A stretch of DNA of 64,000 nt from Mycobacterium sp. Root135 (GTDB taxonomy: Bacteria; Actinomycetota; Actinomycetes; Mycobacteriales; Mycobacteriaceae): the NCBI RefSeq assembly GCF_001426545.1, contig NZ_LMEZ01000005.1:1077333-1141332 (forward strand), in the 5' to 3' direction. The notes beneath the pieces were generated by a model. The model did not search any database. It had not been told where the DNA came from and saw only the letters and a list, made by a program, of their open reading frames with translations. The position numbers and the translations under genes were made by a program. Positions 56,047-64,000 of this stretch are shown here, piece after piece; the first letter of the stretch is position 1, and each line of letters starts with the position of its first letter.

Positions 56047-57536
56047 ACGGTGAGCCCGATCTCTACGTGGGAGGGCAGTGGCGGCACGCGTCCGACGCCG
56101 GGACCCGCGAGATCGTCAACCCGGCGGACGGAAGCATCGCCGCCGTGGTCGACGAGGCAACCGACGCCGACGCCAGGGATGCCGTCCAGGCGGCCAGGGC
56201 GGTGTTCGACGACGGGGCCTGGCCCTCGACGCCCGTCGCCGAACGGGCGGCGCTGCTGATGCGGATAGCCGATTTGCTGCAGCGCGACAGGGAAGACCTG
56301 TCGCTGCTTGAGACCCGCGACACCGGAAAGACCCTGGCGGAGAGCCGAATCGACATCGACGACGTGACTTCGGTGTTCCGTTACTACGCGAAGCTGGTTG
56401 GCGTGCAGGCCGACCGGGTGATCGACGTCGGTGATCCCGACGTCATCAGCCGTGTCGTCCGCGAGCCCATCGGGGTGTGCGTCCTCATCGCGCCGTGGAA
56501 CTATCCGCTGTTGCAGATGTCGTGGAAGATCGCCCCCGCGCTTGGCGCTGGCTGCACGATGGTCGCCAAGCCCAGCGAGGTCACGCCCTTGTCGACCATC
56601 GCCTTCGTGCACCTGCTCGAAGAGGCAGGCGTGCCCGGAGGAGTCGTCAACCTGGTGCAGGGCAGTGGGGCGGTCCTCGGCGCCGCGCTGACCGACAACG
56701 GCGACGTCGACTTCATCTCGTTCACCGGCGGGCTCGCCACCGGACGGACCATCTCCAAGGTCGCCGCCGAGCACGTCACCAAGGTGGCCGTGGAACTCGG
56801 TGGCAAGAACCCGCACATCGTATTCGCCGACATCGGGACCGGAGACGCGTGGGACGCCGCCGTCGACCAGGTGCTGACAGGGGTGTTCCTGCACTCCGGT
56901 CAGGTCTGCTCGGCGGGTACCCGGCTGATCGTCGAGGAGTCGATCGCCGACGACTTCGTCACCGCTCTCGTGGCCCGTGCCGAGAAGATTCGGATGGGCG
57001 ACGGCATGGATCCGGCCAGCGAGACCGGACCACTGGTGTCAGAGCAGCACCGGGCCAAGGTGGAAGCCCATGTGGCGTCGGCGATCTCGGAGGGGGCGAC
57101 GCTCGTCACCGGCGGATCGCGGCCCACGGATCCGGCGCTGGCGGCAGGCAGTTTCTATCTGCCGACGATCTTCGACCGGTGCGACCGTTCCATGGCCATC
57201 GTCCAGGAGGAGACCTTCGGTCCGATTCTGACGGTGGAGCGGTTCACCGAAGAAGCCGAGGCGATCCGCCTCGGGAACGACACGGAATACGGTCTCGCGG
57301 CGGGCGTTCGGACGTCTGATCCGGCGCGGGGCGAACGTGTGGTGCGCGCGTTGCGACACGGCACGGTCTGGTTGAACGACTTCGGCTACTACACCGCGGC
57401 AGCGGAGTGGGGCGGATACGGGAAGTCGGGCAACGGTCGCGAACTTGGCCCCACCGGGCTCGCGGAATATCAAGAGCTCAAACACATCTGGCACAACGTC
57501 GCGCCGAAGCCCGCAGGCTGGTTCAAGGGTGTATAG
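56043..57536 (+). CDS. Betaine-aldehyde dehydrogenase-like aldehyde dehydrogenase
   Basis: Protein of 497 residues. Motifs: ISPWNYP-like LIAPWNYPLLQMSWKIAPAL, KPSEVTPLS, FTGGLATGRTI, general base in VELGGKNPHI (about 256), nucleophile in HSGQVCSAGTRL (about 290), and EETFGPILTV. It fits the BetB/gamma-aminobutyraldehyde branch and would turn betaine aldehyde into glycine betaine. It is coupled to the Rieske gene by a GTGA overlap. The exact aldehyde cannot be determined. Confidence 0.88.
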   Translation: MNGEPDLYVGGQWRHASDAGTREIVNPADGSIAAVVDEATDADARDAVQAARAVFDDGAWPSTPVAERAALLMRIADLLQRDREDLSLLETRDTGKTLAESRIDIDDVTSVFRYYAKLVGVQADRVIDVGDPDVISRVVREPIGVCVLIAPWNYPLLQMSWKIAPALGAGCTMVAKPSEVTPLSTIAFVHLLEEAGVPGGVVNLVQGSGAVLGAALTDNGDVDFISFTGGLATGRTISKVAAEHVTKVAVELGGKNPHIVFADIGTGDAWDAAVDQVLTGVFLHSGQVCSAGTRLIVEESIADDFVTALVARAEKIRMGDGMDPASETGPLVSEQHRAKVEAHVASAISEGATLVTGGSRPTDPALAAGSFYLPTIFDRCDRSMAIVQEETFGPILTVERFTEEAEAIRLGNDTEYGLAAGVRTSDPARGERVVRALRHGTVWLNDFGYYTAAAEWGGYGKSGNGRELGPTGLAEYQELKHIWHNVAPKPAGWFKGV

Positions 57537-57560
57537 CCGAACCTTTCGAGAGGACGTTTA

Positions 57561-59105
57561 ATGGCGGTTGACCCGAACGCGCTGAGCAGCACCGACAGTG
57601 GTGGCTTGGACGACTTTGGCTACAAGGAATCCCTCGACCGAAGCATCGGCAAATTCGCCAGCTTCGCCGCCGGGGTCAGCTACATCTCCATCCTCACCGG
57701 CACCTTCCAACTGTTCTACTTCGGCTTCGGCACGGCAGGACCGGCCTACCTGTGGTCGTGGCCGATCGTCTTCGTCGGCCAGATGGCCGTGGCGCTGTGC
57801 TTCATGGAGCTGGCCGCCAAGTACCCGATTGCGGGAGCGGTCTACAACTGGTCGAAGATGCTCGCGAGCCGGATCGTCGGATGGATGTCGGGCTGGCTGA
57901 TGCTGACGGCGTCGATCGTGACGATCTCGGCGGTCGCCCTGGCCTATCAGCTCAACCTTCCACGGTTGTGGAGCGGCTTCCAGATCATCGGCGACGGCAC
58001 GGGTGAGTACGACGGTCCCGCCAACGCCGTCCTGCTCGGCACGGTGCTGATCGCGTTCACGACACTGATCAACGCCCTCGGGGTCAAGCTCATGGCCCGA
58101 ATCAACAGCGCGGGCGTCTTCATCGAACTCATCGCCGCCGTGTTGATCGTCGTGCTCCTCGGATTCAACATCAAGCGCAGTCCCGACATCTTCTTCTCGA
58201 CCAACGGCTACGGGGCGGGGGAGAGCACCGGCTTCCTCGGCGCCTTCCTGATCGCCTCGCTGGCATCGGGTTACGTCATGTACGGCTTCGACACGGCCAG
58301 CTCACTGGGCGAAGAGACCGTGGAGCCTCGGCGCACCGCACCGAAGGCCATCTTCCGGGCGATCCTGGCGTCCTTCGTGATTGGCGGCGGCATCCTGGTG
58401 TTCGCGGTGATGGCCGCGCCCAACCTCGAGGACCCGGCGCTCGGCGAGAGCACCGGCGGTCTGCAGTACATCGTCGAGCAGGTCATGTGGGGCCCGCTTG
58501 GCACGATCTTCCTGATCTGCATCGTCATCGCGGTGACGGTCTGCACGCTCGCGGTCCACACCGCCGCCATCCGGCTCACCTTCGCCATGGCACGCGACAA
58601 CGCACTTCCCTTCGGAGAGAAGCTGGCTCGCGTTCACCCCAAGACGCAGACACCGATCGTGCCCGCGGTCATCATCGGCGTGCTGGCGATCCTCATCCTG
58701 GTGATCAACGTCGGCCAGGCCAAGATCTTCACGGTCCTGACCTCGATCGCCATCATCATGATCTACCTCGCCTACCTGATGGTGACCGGACCGCTTCTCA
58801 AGAAGCGATTCCAGGGGCAGTGGCCGCCAAAGGATCTCAAGGAAGGCGGCTACTTCACGATGGGCAAGTGGGGCATGCCGGTGAACATCGTCGCCGTGGT
58901 CTGGGGCGTGGCGATGGCACTGAACCTGGCCTGGCCGCGGGTCGCGGTGTACGGCGAGGGCTGGTACTACCAGTGGGGTGCCTTCATCTACATCGGCGTC
59001 ATCCTCGGCGCTGGTCTGCTGTGGTACGCCGTGAAGGGCCGCCACCACATCGGCACGCTGGAATCGCATGCCGCCGTTGCGAAGGTCCCCGGCATCGATG
59101 TCTGA
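57561..59105 (+). CDS. APC-superfamily amino acid/amine permease
   Basis: Protein of 514 residues with twelve membrane segments. APC features: an ISILTGTFQLFYFG helix break near the start, AAKYPIAGAVYNWSKML, and the amino-acid-permease core FDTASSLGEETVEPRRTAPKAI. It belongs to the ACT/amino-acid permease branch (with GabP and choline-type transporters). It likely imports the operon substrate, a quaternary amine or amino acid. Good ribosome-binding site GAGAGGA before ATG 57561. Overlaps the next start by 8 bp. Confidence 0.88.
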   Translation: MAVDPNALSSTDSGGLDDFGYKESLDRSIGKFASFAAGVSYISILTGTFQLFYFGFGTAGPAYLWSWPIVFVGQMAVALCFMELAAKYPIAGAVYNWSKMLASRIVGWMSGWLMLTASIVTISAVALAYQLNLPRLWSGFQIIGDGTGEYDGPANAVLLGTVLIAFTTLINALGVKLMARINSAGVFIELIAAVLIVVLLGFNIKRSPDIFFSTNGYGAGESTGFLGAFLIASLASGYVMYGFDTASSLGEETVEPRRTAPKAIFRAILASFVIGGGILVFAVMAAPNLEDPALGESTGGLQYIVEQVMWGPLGTIFLICIVIAVTVCTLAVHTAAIRLTFAMARDNALPFGEKLARVHPKTQTPIVPAVIIGVLAILILVINVGQAKIFTVLTSIAIIMIYLAYLMVTGPLLKKRFQGQWPPKDLKEGGYFTMGKWGMPVNIVAVVWGVAMALNLAWPRVAVYGEGWYYQWGAFIYIGVILGAGLLWYAVKGRHHIGTLESHAAVAKVPGIDV

Positions 59106-60666
59106 CGACGAATTCTCCACCCACGTCTTCGACTACGTCATCGCCGGCGGCGGGACGGCCGGCTGTGTGCTGGCCGCCCGCCTGTCCGAGGACCCCGACG
59201 TGACGGTGTGTCTGGTCGAGGCAGGCCCGACCGACGTCGGCAACGACGACATCCTGCCGCTGACGAAGTGGATGCACCTGCTCGACTCCGGGTACGACTG
59301 GGACTACCCCGTCGAACCGCAGGAGAAGGGCAACAGCTTCATGCGGCACGCCCGCGCGAAGGTGCTCGGTGGGTGCTCGTCGCACAACTCGTGCATCGCG
59401 TTCCACCCGCCCGCCGAATCCCTGGACGAGTGGGTCGAGATGGGTGCCACCGGTTGGGGATCGGCCGAAATCCTGCCGCTGGTCCGGCGTTTGGAGACCA
59501 ACGACGCGCCGGGGGACCACGGCCACGACGGCCCGGTCCGTCTTCAGGACGTGCCTCCCGCCGACCCTTGCGGCATCGCGGTGCTCGAGGCGGCAGCACT
59601 GGCCGGGCTGCCGACGGTGGCCTTCAACCGCGGCGAGACGGTGCGCAACGGCGCGGGCTGGTTCCAGATCAACGTGGGCGCCGACGGAAACCGCATGTCC
59701 ACCTCGCACGCGTACCTGCACCCAATCTTGGACTCCCGCAAGAACCTCGAGGTCCGCACCGGCTGCTGGGTCTCGGAGATCCTGTTCGACGACGCCAATG
59801 CCGCCACGGGCGTGCGGTATCAACGCCCCGATCTCACCGGCTACGACGTGGTGTCGGCCCGCCGCGAGGTGATCGTCACCGCCGGATCCATCGACACCCC
59901 GAAGTTGTTGATGCTCTCCGGAATTGGTCCCGCCGAGCACCTCAGGGAGATGGGCATAACGGTTAGGGTCGACTCCCCGGGTGTTGGGTCCAACCTCGAC
60001 GACCACGTCGAGGGGCTGGTGTTCTGGGAGGCCGCCAAGCCGATGGTGACCACCTCGACCCAGTGGTGGGAAATCGGTCTCTTCACGTGCGTCGACGAGG
60101 GTCTGTCCCAGCCCGACCTGATGATGCACTACGGCAGCGTGCCGTTCGACATGAACACGTTGCGACGCGGTTATCCGACGACGGACAACGGATTCTGCCT
60201 CACGCCCAACGTGACTCAGGGCCACTCGCGCGGAACAGTCCGGCTGCGCAGCCTCGACTACCGCGACCGGCCCCGCGTCGACCCTCGGTACTTCACCGAT
60301 CCCGACGGCTACGACGAGCGGATCATGCTCGCCGGAATTCGGTTGGCGCGCAAGATCGCCGACCAAACGCCGCTGAAGGAGTGGATCGCGCGCGAACTCG
60401 CGCCGGGGCCCGACGCGACCACCGATGACGAGCTACTCGACTACGTGCACAAGACGCACAACACCGTCTACCACCCGGCGGCCACCGCCAGGATGGGAGC
60501 GGTCACCGACCCGATGGCCGTGCTCGATCCGCAGTTGCGGGTCAAGGGTGTGTCCCGGCTCCGGGTCGTCGATGCTTCGGCCATGCCGAAGCTGCCGTCG
60601 GTGAACCCCAACATCACCGTGATGACCATGGCCGAGAAGTGTGCGGACTTGATCCGGGGGAGCTGA
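59098..60666 (+). CDS. GMC-family flavin oxidoreductase (choline dehydrogenase-like)
   Basis: Protein of 522 residues from ATG 59098. FAD motif DYVIAGGGTAGCVLAARLSE (7-26), the GMC signature ARAKVLGGCSSHNSCIAF and second signature TAGSIDTPKLLMLSGIGP. Active-site His in TVYHPAATARMG, with the final NPNITVMTMAEKCADLI block. It oxidises an alcohol such as choline to its aldehyde, which the aldehyde dehydrogenase above would take on. Start overlaps the permease stop by 8 bp. Confidence 0.9.
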   Translation: MSDDEFSTHVFDYVIAGGGTAGCVLAARLSEDPDVTVCLVEAGPTDVGNDDILPLTKWMHLLDSGYDWDYPVEPQEKGNSFMRHARAKVLGGCSSHNSCIAFHPPAESLDEWVEMGATGWGSAEILPLVRRLETNDAPGDHGHDGPVRLQDVPPADPCGIAVLEAAALAGLPTVAFNRGETVRNGAGWFQINVGADGNRMSTSHAYLHPILDSRKNLEVRTGCWVSEILFDDANAATGVRYQRPDLTGYDVVSARREVIVTAGSIDTPKLLMLSGIGPAEHLREMGITVRVDSPGVGSNLDDHVEGLVFWEAAKPMVTTSTQWWEIGLFTCVDEGLSQPDLMMHYGSVPFDMNTLRRGYPTTDNGFCLTPNVTQGHSRGTVRLRSLDYRDRPRVDPRYFTDPDGYDERIMLAGIRLARKIADQTPLKEWIARELAPGPDATTDDELLDYVHKTHNTVYHPAATARMGAVTDPMAVLDPQLRVKGVSRLRVVDASAMPKLPSVNPNITVMTMAEKCADLIRGS

Positions 60667-62483
60667 GCGAGTTCCTCGGCGGGCACACGCCGTTCCAGTC
60701 GGCGTCCGCCGACGAACTCGCCGATCTGGCAGCCGGGTCGACGGTGGTCACGTTCGCCACCGGCGCGGTGATCGCCGACTACTCGGCGCAGGTGCCCGGC
60801 GACGTGTGGATGGTTCGCACGGGCCACGTGACGCTGCAGGCCGCCGACGGTTCGGCGGTCGACGTCGTCGAGCCCGGCGGGATCTTCGGCTACACCCCGT
60901 TGCTCACCGGCGGCGGAATGGAGTTCGTGGCTAGGGCCACCGAGCCGAGCACCCTGATCCGATTGCCGGGCCAGCAGGTGCGCACCCAGTTCGCGACGCC
61001 GGCCGGTTTGGCGTTCCTCGCCTCGTCGGCGTGGAGCGTCACCGCGGGTACCCGCCCCGCCCTGGTTCCCGTCGCCGACAGCAGACCGGTTGGCGAATTG
61101 GTGCACGGGGACGTCCTTCTCGTGACGCCAGACGTGTCGGTGCGCGACGCCGTCATCCGGATGACCGAACAGCACGTGTCCTACGCGCTGATCTCGTTGC
61201 CGGACGGCGAGTACGGCATCTTCACCGATCGCGATCTTCGGACCCGAGTGGTGGCGGCCGGATTGTCGGTGGACGTGCCGATCACCCGCGCGATGAGCGC
61301 ACCGGCGCGGCGGGTCACCGCCGACCTGACCGCCGAGACCGTGCTGATGTCGATGCTGGAGAGCGGACTTCGGCACATGCCGGTGACCACGGCACGCGGC
61401 GAGGTCATCGGCGTCCTCGAAGACGCCGACCTCCTGGCCGCCTCGGCGAGGCAGAGCTTCATGCTGCGGCGCTCCATCGGTCTGGCCGCCGACGCCGACG
61501 AACTGCAGGCCGCTGCACAACACGTCACCCACACCGCCAGCGCGCTGTTCCGAAGCGGCACGAAGGCATCCGCAACGAGCGGCATCCTGTCGATCGTGAT
61601 CGACAGCGTGGTCCGGCGGGCGTTGGAGTTGGCCCTCGCCGAGGCGCCGTCGGACGCGGGCACCCCGACGTCGGGCTTCGCGTGGCTGACCCTCGGCAGC
61701 ATCGCACGACGTGAGGCCATGCCCTCCTCGGACGTCGACAGCGCGCTGTCCTGGCGCGACGACCTGTCACCCGCAGGCGACCAGCTCAGGGCGATCGCCA
61801 GGCGCACCCACGCCATCCTCGACGGCTGCGGGCTGCCGTCGGACAGCAACGGAGCCGTCGCCTCGAGTCCCAATTTCTCTCGCTCACAGGGTGATTGGGC
61901 CCGTGCTGCCCGTGGCTGGCTGGAGGATCCGCTCGTCGGGAAGGGGTTGATCCTGTCCTCGCTGCTGCTCGACGGCCGGGTGGTCTGGGGCGAGACCGCG
62001 CTGCACACGATCCCGGCCGTCTACCGCAGGATGCGCGTCGAACATCCGAACGCGTTGCGGCTGCAGCTGCTCGACGCGTTGTCCGGTCGGGTGCGCGCCC
62101 GGTCCCTGCGCGACGTGCTGTCGCGTCGCGGCGGCACGTTCGACCTGAAGAGTCACGCCGTGACCCCGATCGTGAACCTGGCGCGGTGGGGCGGCCTGGT
62201 CGGTGACGTCGCGTCGGCGTCGACCCCGGCCCGGCTCGAGGCGGCCGCCGCCTGCGGTGCGCTGAGTGAGCGTGATGCGGCGACCCTCGGCGAGGTGTTC
62301 GTGATGCTGCAGCGGCTGCGGATGACCCATCAGGTCGAGCAACTCATCGTCGGGCACAGTCCCGGTGACGTGATCACCATGTCCGAGCTGTCCCCGCTGA
62401 ACCGGAGCCTGCTCAACGACGGACTCCGCGAGATCGCCGCCGTCCAGAGACGTGTCGGCAACTTCGGCATCCCGGCCGTATAG
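60639..62483 (+). CDS. DUF294 nucleotidyltransferase-type signalling protein with cNMP-like and CBS domains
   Basis: Protein of 614 residues from GTG 60639, overlapping the GMC gene by 28 bp. Order: a cyclic-nucleotide-binding-like domain (about 10-115), two CBS domains (about 140-275: VSVRDAVIRMTEQHVSYALI, GEVIGVLEDADLL), and the DUF294 GlnD-like nucleotidyltransferase region with LGSIARREAMPSSDVDSALSW, whose DxD fits metal binding, then the C-terminal DUF294_C helices. Family members probably sense energy or nucleotide state and modify a partner; none is well characterised. Placement at the end of a methylamine operon suggests control of flux. Confidence 0.85.
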   Translation: MCGLDPGELSEFLGGHTPFQSASADELADLAAGSTVVTFATGAVIADYSAQVPGDVWMVRTGHVTLQAADGSAVDVVEPGGIFGYTPLLTGGGMEFVARATEPSTLIRLPGQQVRTQFATPAGLAFLASSAWSVTAGTRPALVPVADSRPVGELVHGDVLLVTPDVSVRDAVIRMTEQHVSYALISLPDGEYGIFTDRDLRTRVVAAGLSVDVPITRAMSAPARRVTADLTAETVLMSMLESGLRHMPVTTARGEVIGVLEDADLLAASARQSFMLRRSIGLAADADELQAAAQHVTHTASALFRSGTKASATSGILSIVIDSVVRRALELALAEAPSDAGTPTSGFAWLTLGSIARREAMPSSDVDSALSWRDDLSPAGDQLRAIARRTHAILDGCGLPSDSNGAVASSPNFSRSQGDWARAARGWLEDPLVGKGLILSSLLLDGRVVWGETALHTIPAVYRRMRVEHPNALRLQLLDALSGRVRARSLRDVLSRRGGTFDLKSHAVTPIVNLARWGGLVGDVASASTPARLEAAAACGALSERDAATLGEVFVMLQRLRMTHQVEQLIVGHSPGDVITMSELSPLNRSLLNDGLREIAAVQRRVGNFGIPAV

Positions 62484-62494
62484 GGTCGGACCCG

Positions 62495-63307
62495 ATGCCG
62501 AGGCCGGAAAGCAGAACGACCCCAGAAGACGGCGGACGGTCTGCGTCCGTCCAGTCCGTGGACCGTGCGCTGCTGGTCATGGAGATCCTGGCGACCAACG
62601 GACAGGCCGGCGTCACCGAGATCGCCGCCGAGCTCGGCGTGCACAAATCGACTGTGTCCCGGATCATCTCGGTGCTGGAAGGACGCGGCTACGTCGAGCA
62701 GCTCGCCGACCGCGGCAAGTACCGGCTGGGCTTCGCGATCGCCAGGCTGGCGCGCGCCACCAGCGGCCAACTCGACCTGGTGAAGCAGAGCCAGGCCGCG
62801 TGCGACGCGCTTGCCCTCGAGTCCGGTGAGACCACGAATCTTGCCGTCCTCGACGGCGACCGGATCGTCAACGTCGCCGAAGCCATCGGCCCGGCCGGCA
62901 TCGCCCTGCGCACCTGGGTGGGGCAGAGCTGCCCGGCGCACACCACCTCCAGCGGCAAGGTGCTGCTCGCGGCGCTCGACGACGCTGCTCTTCGCGAAGC
63001 CCTCGGCAACCGGCTCGAGTCGTTCACCGAGGCGACCGTCACGACGCGGAGCGCCCTACAAGCCGAACTGGTCGTGGTCCGCGAACAGGGGTGGGCATGC
63101 GTCCGGGAGGAGCTGGAGGTTGGGCTCAACGCCGTCGCCGCACCGGTGTACGACGCCTCCGGCCGGGTCGTGGCAGCGCTCAGCGTGTCGGGGCCGTCCT
63201 ATCGGCTCGGCGAGAACGAGTTCGAGGCGACCGCCAAGCGCGCCGTCGCCGCGGCCGAGACCATCAGCCGTCGGCTCGGCTGGATCGACGTCTCCGGCAG
63301 GCCCTAG
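62495..63307 (+). CDS. IclR-family transcriptional regulator
   Basis: Protein of 270 residues. Winged helix-turn-helix (about 18-80: VDRALLVMEILA, GVTEIAAELGVHKSTVSRIISVLEGRGYV) and the effector domain (GETTNLAVLDGDRIVNVAEAIGP, CPAHTTSSGKVLLAAL, WACVREELEVGLNAVAAPV). It starts 11 bp after the DUF294 gene and probably regulates the operon through the dyad near 52344-52378. It converges on the next gene, sharing CTAG (63304-63307) as both stops. Confidence 0.92.
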   Translation: MPRPESRTTPEDGGRSASVQSVDRALLVMEILATNGQAGVTEIAAELGVHKSTVSRIISVLEGRGYVEQLADRGKYRLGFAIARLARATSGQLDLVKQSQAACDALALESGETTNLAVLDGDRIVNVAEAIGPAGIALRTWVGQSCPAHTTSSGKVLLAALDDAALREALGNRLESFTEATVTTRSALQAELVVVREQGWACVREELEVGLNAVAAPVYDASGRVVAALSVSGPSYRLGENEFEATAKRAVAAAETISRRLGWIDVSGRP

Positions 63308-64000
63308 AAGAACGTGCGGACCAGGTCGACGACCAGGCCGTCGTCGTCGAGCACCGGGATCAGCTGCCACTTGTCGAACACCGTGCAGGGATGGGAAATC
63401 CCGAACTCGAGCCACGTCCCCACCTCGACGCGATCGCGGTCGGCGGGTCCCAGCCGTAGGTAGGCGTGCTGGTCGTTGAGCTTCAGCACGGCGCTGTCCG
63501 TCAACCCGTAGGCCACCGGAAGGTCCTGGTCGAAGGACACGTCGCGGCGACCCATCGTCACCAAGGCCAGCTCGGTTTCGGGCCGTGACGTCACCTGCGC
63601 CCAGACTGACAGCGCGGGCCGGAACGCTGCCGTCAGCGGCGAGGTCCGACCGTAGAGGCCGTCGTCGTGAGTGAGGTAGCACCCGCTGCGCAGCACCGTT
63701 CGGACTGGCCCGACTCCCGTCCAGCCGGTGAGTTCGTCGGCCACCAGGTCGAAGTACGTGCTGCCGCCGGCCGTGACGAGTACCTCGTCGCCCTGGAACG
63801 TCGTCGCCAGACGGCCCACTGCCGACCGGAGTTCCTGCAGGTAGGCCCGCACCCGTCCGCGGGCCTCGTCGGTCACGTCGTGCCCCGTGGCGGCCTCGTA
63901 ACCCGCGACGCCGACCAGGCGCAGCTGCTGCGACGCGGCCGCGGACCGCGCGACGGCGTCGACCGCGTCGGCATCCCGGCAGCCGGTGCGCCCGCCGGGC
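63304..64000 (-). CDS. D-threonine aldolase / D-serine dehydratase-like PLP protein (5' truncated)
   Basis: The C-terminal 231 residues are in the window; the frame is open to the right edge, so the N-terminus and the PLP lysine are outside. The visible part begins in a GGRTGCRDADAV stretch with RLVGVAGYEAATGHD, typical of the PLP barrel of the alanine-racemase-like fold, and ends in the DSD metal-binding domain (HPCTVFDKW). Such enzymes cleave D-threonine-like beta-hydroxy amino acids or eliminate water from D-serine-like ones. It may serve amino-acid use near the betaine operon. Confidence 0.75.
   Translation of the reverse strand, partial: PGGRTGCRDADAVDAVARSAAASQQLRLVGVAGYEAATGHDVTDEARGRVRAYLQELRSAVGRLATTFQGDEVLVTAGGSTYFDLVADELTGWTGVGPVRTVLRSGCYLTHDDGLYGRTSPLTAAFRPALSVWAQVTSRPETELALVTMGRRDVSFDQDLPVAYGLTDSAVLKLNDQHAYLRLGPADRDRVEVGTWLEFGISHPCTVFDKWQLIPVLDDDGLVVDLVRTFF

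Overview
The window is high-GC actinobacterial chromosome. Its backbone is the mycobacterial block that corresponds, in reverse orientation, to roughly Rv3635 to Rv3600c of Mycobacterium tuberculosis: an Rv3635-like membrane protein, galE, DUF2304, ppgS and a flippase at the left; ppa, dacB, an Rv3626c-like metalloprotease, tilS, hpt, lpqG, ephA, ftsH, folE-folP-folB-folK, DUF3180, an Rv3604c-like protein, a DUF2520 protein, panC and coaX further right. The absence of the espACD and PE/PPE/esx genes of that locus and the wealth of sugar-acid and methylamine catabolism suggest an environmental, fast-growing Mycolicibacterium. This assignment rests on remembered gene order and protein similarity. 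I saw no rRNA, tRNA, CRISPR array, insertion sequence or phage gene.

Layout. 0-2.2 kb: a soluble cache-domain protein converging on a flavoprotein oxidase. 2.2-12.6 kb: cell-envelope genes, including a five-gene tightly coupled minus-strand run: Pls/PosA-type peptide synthetase, M1 zinc peptidase, MOP-type flippase, polyprenyl-phosphate GalNAc synthase PpgS and its DUF2304 partner. 12.7-18 kb: a D-glucarate operon (semialdehyde dehydrogenase, KdgD, GudD) with its LysR regulator. 18-29.4 kb: a second sugar-acid region with a five-component Opp/Dpp ABC importer, TauE-like exporter, IclR regulator, a second glucarate dehydratase and two D-2-hydroxyacid dehydrogenases. 29.6-33.9 kb: acyltransferase, L-2-hydroxyglutarate oxidase, serine hydrolase and an orphan OHCU decarboxylase. 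34-52.3 kb: conserved backbone (pyrophosphatase, D,D-carboxypeptidase, tRNA lysidine synthase, purine salvage, an inserted molybdopterin oxidoreductase, FtsH, folate and pantothenate/CoA genes). 52.3-63.3 kb: a choline/glycine-betaine-type catabolic operon ending in a DUF294 signalling protein and an IclR regulator, converging on a truncated D-threonine-aldolase-like gene.

How it works together. The two glucarate dehydratases plus KdgD and the semialdehyde dehydrogenase form the route D-glucarate to 2-oxoglutarate, with import plausibly by the ABC transporter. The right-hand operon looks like stepwise oxidation and demethylation of a quaternary amine. The most striking inference is at 5-12.6 kb: the adenylation domain has a lysine-like specificity code and is coupled to an M1 peptidase, as I recall for epsilon-poly-lysine synthetase and its degrading enzyme in Streptomyces, but here in one operon with polyprenyl-phosphate-sugar and flippase genes. 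Other notable points are loss of panD from between panC and coaX, a LysR gene that appears to start at CTG, and several candidate operators placed where such regulators usually bind.
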